Shown here: positions 55,712-64,000 of the stretch, piece after piece | Layout of the letters: the number at the start of each line of letters is the position of its first letter | Position numbering within the stretch: the stretch's first letter is position 1 | NCBI GenBank assembly: GCA_949316495.1 | Contig: OX439002.1 | Location: 14,564,001-14,628,000, forward strand | Length of the DNA stretch: 64,000 nt | From: Amphiduros pacificus | Taxonomy: Eukaryota; Annelida; Polychaeta; Phyllodocida; Hesionidae | Reading direction: 5' to 3' | Notes under the pieces: model-generated | What the model was told of the DNA's origin: nothing | The model's database searches: none | What the model saw: the letters and a program-made list of their open reading frames with translations, nothing else | Made by a program: the position numbers and the translations under genes

Positions 55712-56639
55712 GGTAGAGTGGAGTAGAGTATCTATGTTTGAGTAGAGTATCGATCCCCCGTCCACGTCCCCCAACGACGGATACTCTCCATTCGTGGGTA
55801 ACAATTGCACTGATCACACAATTCATTCCGACACTGTCTTTGCTTTTCACATTCCCTATGGTGCTTTATATGTGCCATGTTATTATTCTTGCGATGCTAC
55901 TTGTGTGATGTTACTCATGAGATGTTATTTTAGCATATTATTTGCTAGTCAATGTTAAAATTTTTAATGTCAGTTTATGTTTGACTTAAAATCACTGAAT
56001 GTAATCAAACTTATCACATTTTGAAAATAACATCAAATATTAAATATTCAAAATATCAAAAGAACTTCACAAACAAGCTACACAATAGCATTTGAGTAAA
56101 TATCATAGTACTATCGCATCATTTGTTTTCATAGCATCTATCGATTCAGGGCATTGCAAATCATTGCTGGCAAGGACTAACCGACTCTGTTTCCTCGTCA
56201 TTTATTTCAATCAGTGAGGAGGGAGGTGGAATTTTTATTTGAGGTTATATTTTAAGTATTGTGCAATAGCAGCCACAAAGTTTTGACATGGCTTTGTGAA
56301 GTACTGATGTCGAGTTGTCTTGTGTTGATCGCACCATACTAATTAACGTTTTGATCTTTTGGGGACAATTGGCTATCGGGTAACCTCAAGTATTATTTTG
56401 CACATTCTGTTTGATACGTGTTCCCAAAATATAAGAGCAACATAGTTTTGGAGTGTGACTTCACAAATTGTATTATAGGGAATACCTACTGATGCATGAA
56501 GTGCTGTGTTTGAGTTTAAACATGACTTTAATATTATTGGTGAGCAGACATAATATTGATAATTATCATTGTTACGTACGTGTTTTTAATGAATGAATTA
56601 TTGTATGTGTTGCAGGCCAGTCAGCAATTGTATCTTGAT
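55712..56639. other. Upstream region and 5' UTR intron of the fucosyltransferase gene
   Basis: An acceptor-like tatgtgttgcag ends at 56615, 24 nt before the chosen start codon. The 5' UTR is therefore probably spliced and the first exon lies upstream, not located. No core promoter was identified. Confidence 0.4.
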
Positions 56640-57731
56640 ATGAGTATATGTAAATGTGGGTATCAGCCATCTGCATTTCATGGATTGCTGCTTGCAGTTG
56701 TCGTCATTTCTGTGTGCTACATCAGCAATAAGATGTCCAATGGACTAATATCATTCAGTCTACATCATAACAACAATTCATTGATTCCTTTCAAAAATGT
56801 ATACCGGAATACCCACGCAGGAACTGAAAATGAGATCATAAATCATACAAGTCAAGCTATATCACGGACAAGCAATACAGCTCAGCTTTCATCAACAAAA
56901 ACATTGTATTTAGAGGCAAGAGGGAGACTGGGGAATATCATGTTTGAAATGGCTGCTTTATATGGAATATCACAAAGAACAAACAGGACTCCTATTTTCT
57001 CAGGTAATAAGCATCTACCTAACATCAAGGACACTTTTCCTCTTATGAGGTTGAAATTTAAGAATAAAAGAACTTGGCCTAAATCTCACATGGGCAAATA
57101 CTCTGAGGTAAGGGGTCGTTATACCCCTTCCCTATGGAGCAATCTCTCACATAATGATGTACAAATCTGCTGTTACCTGCAATCTTTCAAGTACTTTCAT
57201 GATTATAGAGATGAGATCAGGAAAATGTTTACATTTTCGCCAAAAATTTTATCAAATGCTCATGGAATATTGAGAAAGATTAAGACCAACCTAAATGTTT
57301 CAGAGACTGTCAAAGTCACATATGTTAGTATACATGTACGAAGAGGGGATATCCTAGAAAAAAAGCATTATAATGAAGGCTACAGAGTGCCTCAAATAAC
57401 TTACATTAGGAAAGCCATGCAATACTACTTACACAAATACTCAGACTCAGTCATCGTATTTGTTGTTTGTAGCGATGACATAAAATGGTGCAAGGAAAAT
57501 CTAAAAAACACAGACACATATTTCATCCATGAAAATGCTAAAATAGATATGGCAACTATGATTAGTTGTAACCATACAATTGCAACTACTGGATCGTACA
57601 GCTGGTGGACTGGCTATTTGAAGGAGGGAGAGGTTATCTACTATAAAGATCAGTTTGCCGAAGGAACCAAAATGGGTGAACTGGTCAGTGAGGACAGGTA
57701 CCCACCAGACTGGATACCTATGTCAGATTAG
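56640..57731 (+). CDS. GT11 family alpha-1,2-fucosyltransferase-like enzyme, 363 residues
   Basis: Enzymes of this family transfer fucose from GDP-fucose to the 2-position of galactose on glycoproteins or glycolipids in the Golgi. The protein begins with a short cytosolic tail and one membrane anchor (about residues 13-29, GLLLAVVVISVCYI), as expected for a type II Golgi enzyme, followed by a stem of about 65 residues. Family motifs are seen in order: GRLGNIMFE at about 95, HVRRGD at 232-237 (the GDP-fucose binding motif of alpha-1,2/alpha-1,6-fucosyltransferases) and CNHTIATTGSYSWWTGYL at about 308-325. N-glycosylation sequons are present. The ATG at 56640 was chosen because the upstream in-frame ATG at 56556 lies before the acceptor-like site at 56615. 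Length suits the family (about 340-370). The acceptor substrate cannot be told from sequence. AATAAA occurs at 58620-58625. Confidence 0.93.
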   Translation: MSICKCGYQPSAFHGLLLAVVVISVCYISNKMSNGLISFSLHHNNNSLIPFKNVYRNTHAGTENEIINHTSQAISRTSNTAQLSSTKTLYLEARGRLGNIMFEMAALYGISQRTNRTPIFSGNKHLPNIKDTFPLMRLKFKNKRTWPKSHMGKYSEVRGRYTPSLWSNLSHNDVQICCYLQSFKYFHDYRDEIRKMFTFSPKILSNAHGILRKIKTNLNVSETVKVTYVSIHVRRGDILEKKHYNEGYRVPQITYIRKAMQYYLHKYSDSVIVFVVCSDDIKWCKENLKNTDTYFIHENAKIDMATMISCNHTIATTGSYSWWTGYLKEGEVIYYKDQFAEGTKMGELVSEDRYPPDWIPMSD

Positions 57732-57763
57732 TATTTCTGTATATATCCATAAACGACCCCATT

Positions 57764-57785
57764 CCCCCCCCCCCCCCCCCCCCCC
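57764..57785 (+). repeat. Poly-C run, 22 bases
   Basis: An uninterrupted C tract followed by an A tract lies about 30 bp after the fucosyltransferase stop codon, in its 3' UTR. Confidence 0.95.
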
Positions 57786-59204
57786 AAAAAAAAAGATAAG
57801 CAAATCATGAGCAAATTATTTTTTACTTTTATCAGGTTACTTTTATAAATTGCAGGTGGTATACATACTTTGTGATAGCCTTTGATCAGATCAAAAGTAA
57901 AAAGTTTCAATACATAAGGAGTATTGTTTGTTAACACAATGTCACTTTTATATTTTTTGTCCATTGTTGAAATGGCCATAAAAAACCTATCAACCAAAGG
58001 TTGTAAGTATTCTATTCCAAATTAATTTGAGTTCACTGCTTTAATTAACGTACTACCATTTTGTAGCATATATAGTATCCAATATTAAATCATTGTAATT
58101 CAAATGAAAATATCTGTATTGCAATAACCAAATAAGGGAAATAGAAAGTAATAACAAAATATATGATGTAAAAAGCAGCTGTATATGATCCATATAAATT
58201 AAATATATAACACAGTAATAAATTATTAATCATTTGTAATAAGTATGCAATCTATTTTTCACAATAGGTGCCTGTGTTTACATCAATAGAATTTGCACAA
58301 ATTGTGAAGTAATGTTCATTTGATATCTATTGAATAAGAAGATCAGGCGTCATTATATTTCCTGTGATATAACTGTGAATTTGGCAACTGTTTTTGGGCC
58401 TGTGGTAAATTATTTAGGAGAGAAAGCACAATGAGAGTTTCTAGAATTAATTATCTAATAAAAATATGTACTGATGTGTAATGATGTTAAAATTGGCCTG
58501 GAATAAATTACATTCTTTTAATAGATTTCATATTTCTTTATCTGTATGAATTTATTGGTATTCCCAAGACAAGAGAGACAAAGATTTGGAAACCAAATAA
58601 TAAATAAATGCAAACGTTGAATAAAGCCATGTTTTCTATTAATGTTTATTAAAATAAATGCTTTTCCATTGACTACATATTAGAATATTATAACAATATA
58701 TGAACAATATTAAAGATGTTTTAGGTAGTTTAAATATGCTATTTTTCATTTGATTTAACATTTCTCATATTGTATTTATTTTGATTTAACAATAATGTGT
58801 TCAAAGGCATTTTTTTATAAAATATTTACTCTCGGTTTTTACAAAATATTTCCAATTGGCTCTGGTACCATTAAGACCATAACAAACCACCTTTGGCAAT
58901 TCCGATAGCAAGTCCTGCAATAGCAAATAATATAATCGAGGAATCCTATCATATCAGAGAAATAATTTATCCCGACCCATGTATTTACTTCATCAATAAC
59001 GTCCATGAAGTAATAGATCATATTGATAATAGGATAAAATGTGCAATTTTATTGGAAAAGACAAATTGAAATGTATATTCAGTACTTTGGATAAATCTGC
59101 AATTTAGACATGCATTCCATCTCACAGGTAAACTCAGATATTACGGCCAATTTATATTTCAATATCATTGCTTAAATATATTTTAATGTTGTAAATAATA
59201 TGTT
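57786..59204. other. AT-rich 3' flank of the fucosyltransferase gene
   Basis: This includes the probable 3' UTR to about 58640. On the minus strand at about 59030-58830 there is a possible pair of small exons (MIYYFMDVIDE, donor GTAAAT, then after about 43 nt a hydrophobic segment ending AGLAIGIAKGGLLWS), but the evidence is thin. Confidence 0.3.
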
Positions 59205-59308
59205 TTAAAATATCTCATACAAGGTGGAGACAATGATGCCAGCCAGGAGAAGGGGTACTCCAAGTATGTATGCCAGCAACAGTCCTGCCCACACATTCTG
59301 ACTCATCC
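59205..59308 (-). CDS. Possible terminal exon encoding a membrane helix
   Basis: A minus-strand acceptor (gcatcttacag) is followed by an in-frame segment, MSQNVWAGLLLAYILGVP and a further hydrophobic stretch, ending at a stop at 59205-59207. The composition is richer in G and C than the surroundings and looks coding. No matching upstream exon was identified, so the gene is unknown. Confidence 0.35.
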
Positions 59309-60058
59309 CTGTAAGATGCACATTCTAGCTTAAGCAGATGTACATTGAATGTGAATCTGTGCAATGATCTCAATAAAGTTTTACAGGAACATTTGAAGGG
59401 AGTATTGTGGGACACAGAATTATCATATGTGGGAACCCCAGAAATATTGACATTTCATGAACATTATCACAAACAATATAGATGACGTATAAAATTACAA
59501 TATGCATGCTCGTCAGTCATGTCACACCCCAGATGACCACTGATGCAAGGAAGGTCAAATACCAATCGGGGATGAGCAGAGTAGGTCAACTGCATTATGA
59601 TCCAGACGCATACCTACTTAATGGCCCAGAACCACTACTCAGCGCACAGTATTCCATATGCCTACATGATCCACGCCAGTCTGAGCCCTGACTGAATAAT
59701 GTTGCCAACCGGCATTACCTGAGGTGCGGCCACAGGCCTACTTGATGTATACTGGTTGTGCACCCCAATAAAAGTGACCATTGTACACCGTACACATCTG
59801 TCTCTGCAGTGATTCTTATCTCCAATGATAGGTATTTCAGGCTGCTAGCTAGGCCCGACCTCATAGCAAGCAAGTATCCACATCCTAGTCATATTCCCCT
59901 AAGTCCCCATATATAGCCAGAACATAGATAACAAGTATGATATAACATCAGCGAGAATGAGTGACATAGCGCATGTAACGGGTTTATAGCAGTGGGAGGA
60001 GCGGACGTCCAGAAAGCACCCTGCAGAGCACTTTCAATGACATGTAATATTGGCTGTG
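59309..60058. other. Unassigned stretch
   Basis: Short frames only; no repeat or gene family was recognised. Confidence 0.3.
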
Positions 60059-61289
60059 CTCGACTTCCATTAACCAAATCAACCACACAGAATGCCATTT
60101 TTTTTCAAAAATTATTAAAAAAATAGTATTTAAAGGAAATGGGCATGGAATTATCCAAATAGTAAAAGAGGTCATAGGCCATTTTAATGATTGACCACTT
60201 GAAGTGATGTGTTTCATAGACATATTCATAAAAGGATTTCACTAACTTCCTCATATTGCTGAAAAAAATTAAATACATGAATTTTTTTAGAAATACATCA
60301 GCTACTAAATGTTATAACCCAATTGACTCTACATTCAATATATTTTTTATTTTTTTCAATAATTTCTATTCATACTAATTTTTTCATATTTTTCAGGGAA
60401 TATTTCTTCCTTTTTAGGTATTATTATGATAAGAGCAACTTATTGCTGATTATTTTCTGAAATTAGATTAATATTTGATTTATATAATACCTCAAAAATA
60501 AATGTGAGGTCAAATTAAAGTCCGTCAATTTGTCACTTTTGTAACCCCACCGATTTAAGCTATTTTTAATCATTTTAGCTTCATAATAAATCTTGAAATT
60601 GACGGACTTTTTTTTCAATTTCTTTTTAGTATTAATGTGTTTTTCTGTGCAGTATTCTATATATTTTCATAAACTCGACTTCCATTAACCAAATCAACCA
60701 CACAGAATGCCATTTTTTTCAAAAATTATTAAAAAAATAGTATTTAAAGGAAATGGGCATGGAATTATCCAAATAGTAAAAGAGGTCATAGGCCATTTTA
60801 ATGATTGACCACTTGAAGTGATGTGTTTCATAGACATATTCATAAAAGGATTTCACTAACTTCCTCATATTGCTGAAAAAAATTAAATACATGAATTTTT
60901 TTAGAAATACATCAGCTACTAAATGTTATAACCCAATTGACTCTACATTCAATATATTTTTTATTTTTTTCAATAATTTCTATTCATACTAATTTTTTCA
61001 TATTTTTCAGGGAATATTTCTTCCTTTTTAGGTATTATTATGATAAGAGCAACTTATTGCTGATTATTTTCTGAAATTAGATTAATATTTGATTTATATA
61101 ATACCTCAAAAATAAATGTGAGGTCAAATTAAAGTCCGTCAATTTGTCACTTTTGTAACCCCACCGATTTAAGCTATTTTTAATCATTTTAGCTTCATAA
61201 TAAATCTTGAAATTGACGGACTTTTTTTTCAATTTCTTTTTAGTATTAATGTGTTTTTCTGTGCAGTATTCTATATATTTTCATAAACT
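60059..61289. repeat. Tandem duplication of a 615-bp segment, nearly identical copies
   Basis: Positions 60059-60673 and 60674-61289 are almost identical (one T-run differs by a base), so the duplication is recent or an assembly artefact. Each copy holds an inverted pair, aaagtccgtcaattt and aaattgacggactttt, separated by about 75 bp. Each also holds a possible minus-strand terminal exon (acceptor ttttttcag; 60258-60105 in the first copy) that encodes HHFKWSIIKMAYDLFYYLD and stops. The end of copy two belongs to the inverted repeat with 63787-64000. Confidence 0.93.
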
Positions 61290-61398
61290 AACCCCCAATA
61301 AGCTGGCATTATTATATTATTTTAAAAAAACTTAGTATTATAGTATTTTCCTCTGTTTTCCCTTATAGATTGACCATAAAACTATAAATTGCTCTCAG
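61180..61398 (+). repeat. Left arm of an inverted repeat whose right arm is at 63787-64000
   Basis: Positions about 61180-61398 are the reverse complement of 64000-63787 with few changes. Shared words are ttgacggactttttt, gtgtttttctgtgcag, actaacccccaata and cttatagattgacca. The right arm runs off the window, so the full arm length is unknown. The arms enclose about 2.4 kb with two LINE fragments. Confidence 0.9.
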
Positions 61399-61439
61399 CC
61401 GCAGCCTTTAAGGCTTCCACCATTGCTGAGCTCCACAGA

Positions 61440-61745
61440 CTAATCCTGCAGTGGCCCTCATGGGACACAGACAATCATCCTGTGAACCCACAAACCTACA
61501 TCATCTCTTCTTCCTGAGTACCTGTATCGCTGTGCCTTGGGCTGAGGAACTCTGAGGAGGCAGTCAACAACAATACTCGGATCAATATATGGGTGACATA
61601 ATCACATTTAAAGCCTGGACATTATGTTGTCTACATAAATCGGGGCTGAGTTCAACTTAACTGATCAAAGGAGATCTGGGTCATGGTATCATCAGCATAG
61701 ATACAGTAGATCAGTCCAAACATTGCAATGATAGAAGCCAGTTCT
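61440..61745 (-). mobile_element. Possible decayed LINE reverse-transcriptase fragment
   Basis: On the minus strand 61740-61660 encodes GLIYCIYADDTMTQISFD, containing the YADD catalytic motif of reverse transcriptase in a CR1-like setting. About 150 bp further on, CLLRVPQPKAQRYRYSGR resembles the conserved LL-VP-Y-G-R end motif of CR1-like ORF2 proteins. The intervening part is missing, so this would be a deleted fragment. Confidence 0.45.
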
Positions 61746-61798
61746 AACATATAAGCAATGCATTATAATTGTACAAGTCATTATGAGGTCAAGTATGT

Positions 61799-61905
61799 TT
61801 ATTGGTGAGTTATTTCGTCCATTAGGTCATGACGTTTTTTGCCATAGAATTCTTCCATGTTTTCAATTGGCATATCAACAATACTGGTCCATTTGATATG
61901 CTTTC
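61799..61905 (-). CDS. Possible terminal exon, gene unknown
   Basis: A strong minus-strand acceptor (ctttgatttcag) is followed by 34 codons including HIKWTSIVDMPIENMEEFYG and a stop whose TAA overlaps an AATAAA hexamer. It resembles, in a short stretch (H-KW-I--M), the possible exon inside the 615-bp repeat. No upstream exon is found with confidence; an ATG with a signal-like start and a GTAGGT donor (MKISLLFIVK, about 62921-62890) is a remote candidate. Confidence 0.3.
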
Positions 61906-61999
61906 CTGAAATCAAAGAAAAGAAGAAATATTTATGCTTGCAGTGACTGTACTGTATATCCAAAAGATATTATAAAAATCATTTGGCACGCAGCAAACA

Positions 62000-62560
62000 T
62001 AATTGCAAAAAAGGTGATAAAAGCTGTGGTATATGCCAGTTTCATTGACATCTATGCCCTGTAAGGTTTTGGAAGATATAATTGTCAGACATATGATGAA
62101 TCATTGCAACTTCGCAATATCCTGGTAAATTTTCAGCATGGTTTCAGAATGGGTCACTCAAAACACAGTTAATCACAACCTTAAAGCCTTTGATACAGTT
62201 TGCCATGAAAGACTAAACCATAAACTTGAGTATTATGGAATCTCAGGAAAGGTTTGTTCATTGATAAAACACTGGCTTTCAAACCATTAACAGACAGTAG
62301 TTATTGATGGTGAAGAATCTACTAACCCAGTACATGTCACGGTGAAATGAGGGAACAGTACTGGGGCTAATACTTTTCCTACTCTATATTAACAACATTG
62401 AGGAAAAATTAAAATACTCAAATTTAAGGCTATCAACAGAAGACAATTTAAAATAGTTGAAAGTGATGATGGTTGCAACAGGACCTAAATACACTACACT
62501 GGAGGAATGGTCAAATGCTGCACCCTGAGCAGCAAGAAAAGAAGCCAAGTTCTTGATGCA
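62000..62560 (+). mobile_element. Degraded LINE reverse-transcriptase fragment
   Basis: Linked frames encode SLTSMPCKVLEDIIVRHMMN, NFQHGFRMGHS, AFDTVCHERLNHKLEYYGIS, GTVLG-LLFLLYINNI-like sequence and QQDLNTLHWRNGQ. These are successive blocks of a CR1/Jockey-type reverse transcriptase. The segment before AFDTV is partly deleted, and several stops and frame changes break the frame. It may be the same family as the 3' ends at 1-340 and 39306. Confidence 0.85.
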
Positions 62561-63786
62561 AGAAAATATACATTAAGCATGATGTGTCTTCCCTTAAGAG
62601 AGATCAAGCACATTTTCAACCAGCATTCGGCCATCTTGATTTCTGTTATGAATGAACTCATTGAGTACATATCAACACAATAACTCCCCATGAAACTAAC
62701 ATCCTACCGGACTACTTTCTATATGACTTCTCCAGAAAAATATGCACCACTGCAGTAACCGACTTTCTTTGGCTAATTACAATTTTCTGTTTTATGAGTT
62801 CAAGTTAAATCCATAAAATGTATCTGGACATTATATGACACACCTCATATTAAATATAAATAACTACATGCTAACCTTATATACCTACCTTTCACAATGA
62901 ACAAAAGTGAAATCTTCATGTTGTGATCTTTTTAGAGTAAAATGAAAGTCAGAAGACAAAAAATATTAATGTGGTTTTTTTTTCTTTTTTCCGTTTTTTT
63001 GTAAATGGAGAAAACACAAAAAACAAAGATGGCATCAAAATATTTTGGTTAAATTGCTCCAAATGTTTCAGTACTAGCATGTGTCTCACAGGTCTGATGA
63101 TATGCTTTGACCTTTTCTCATGGCAAGATTGCTCACTCAACATTAAACATGGACTGTACCTATCCAAGGTGTTGTGATAAATCATCCTGCAAAACCTGCA
63201 AATAATTTCATTCTTAAATACAATCACTCAGATTGGTGTCAATGCCTCTAAAATAGTTCTCTAGTTTCACAATTGTTTAAGAGAAACGTTAAACAATATT
63301 CAAGTTCTTCAAATCTGACCATATCGACCATGATGGAAATCACAACCATGTCATCTATATGTGAATACGTGACCTGTATCAATTTCACTATAAGATTATC
63401 AATAGTGAGAAGTTTGTACCCAGTTATCGTGTGAAAATCGGGAGTGAAAAGCATGAAAATGTCTACATTTTGCTGCTGGTCACTGTACGAGTTGATTCCC
63501 ACTCCAGCTGGTGTTCCATGACCATCACTAGAAATGGCAGACATAGGGATATAACTTTTTTACTACTCAATATACATCTACAAATGATATGTGATCGAAT
63601 GTCAACCTTCTTAGGCTATTTTGATCAAATATTGCCAGTGACCTTGAAGTGACCTTTCAATGACCTTGAGAATAGAAAGCCTATTTCCACAAAATTATCT
63701 ACATGTTTTATTATCCTATCATCTACATCTTTCAAATACGAGCTCGTAGAGTCCTTATTCATCGAAATCTGTTCATAATTAACAAT
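62561..63786. other. Unassigned interior of the inverted repeat
   Basis: Frames of 92 and 98 codons on the minus strand (62949-63227, 63248-63544) have no recognised domain. A gtgaccttgaagtgacctttcaatgacct-like run near 63640 suggests repeat-derived sequence. Nothing firmer was found. Confidence 0.35.
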
Positions 63787-64000
63787 TTGAGAGCAATTTA
63801 TAGTATTGTGGTCAATCTATAAGGGAAAACAGAGGAAAATAGTATAATACTAAGTTTTTTTTAAATAATATAAAAATGCCAGCTTATTGGGGGTTAGTTT
63901 ATGAAAATATATAGAATACTGCACAGAAAAACACATTAATACTAAAAAGAAATTGAAAAAAAAGTCCGTCAATTTCAATATTTATTATGAAGCTAAAATG
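63787..64000 (-). repeat. Right arm of the inverted repeat, continuing past the window
   Basis: This is the reverse complement of 61180-61398. Because the arm continues beyond 64000, it may also carry an inverted copy of the 615-bp unit. Confidence 0.9.

Noticed and set aside
55641-55850. 69-codon minus-strand frame as a gene
   Set aside because: It overlaps the CAGTA microsatellite and has no recognisable motif.
61799-61905. Assignment of this exon and 61.45-61.6 kb to a short-chain dehydrogenase
   Set aside because: A short resemblance to the C-terminal region of that family was considered, but the nearby YADD motif and the LL-VP-Y-G-R pattern fit a LINE fragment better, and no Rossmann or catalytic motif is present.

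Overview
The window looks like genomic DNA from a marine invertebrate. It is AT-rich, with GT-AG introns, tRNA-derived SINEs, decayed non-LTR retrotransposons, many TIR and foldback elements and very large minisatellites. The SINE tail and the gene set fit a lophotrochozoan, perhaps a mollusc, but this is inference and no species can be named.

Four protein genes can be supported. (1) A secreted, cysteine-rich protein of 337 residues on the minus strand (13945 to 5329, five exons) with no recognised family. (2) ATP6V1F, subunit F of the V-type proton ATPase, on the minus strand (35786 to 31643, five exons, 123 residues, complete). (3) A TMUB1/2-like protein with a ubiquitin-like domain and three membrane segments on the plus strand (42632 to 44233, two coding exons, 390 residues). 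(4) A GT11 alpha-1,2-fucosyltransferase-like type II membrane enzyme in a single coding exon on the plus strand (56640 to 57731, 363 residues). They are not an operon or pathway. A few small, weakly supported terminal exons are noted near 29.2 kb and 59 to 62 kb.

The rest is mostly repeats. Minisatellites: 56-bp units (1.7-4.1 kb), 18-bp units (7.8-13.2 kb), another 18-bp array (15.1-16.3 kb), 42-bp units (26.1-28.1 kb), 54-bp units (31.8-34.4 kb) and 31-bp units (48.1-52.7 kb). Mobile DNA: a 6.7-kb foldback element with tandem-repeat arms (16.6-23.4 kb) and two solo arms (25.3-26.0, 55.2-55.6 kb); TIR elements inserted into the 42-bp array and the 31-bp array; a 459-bp MITE with a 9-bp target duplication (28.7-29.2 kb); a palindromic mosaic between two TA-flanked MITEs (36.6-38.5 kb); a TIR element inside a LINE tail (39.6-40.1 kb); two SINE copies plus one SINE tail; and several LINE fragments. 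The end of the window carries a 615-bp tandem duplication that is part of a larger inverted repeat.

The most striking signal is that two host-gene introns are filled with arrays carrying splice-site-like sequence in the sense orientation. The 54-bp array in ATP6V1F intron 4 is an amplified copy of the exon 4/intron 4 junction, so about 47 extra 5' splice sites follow the real one. The 5.4-kb, 18-bp array in intron 1 of the secreted-protein gene reads on the transcribed strand as a pyrimidine tract plus CAG about 300 times, i.e. an array of 3' splice-site look-alikes.
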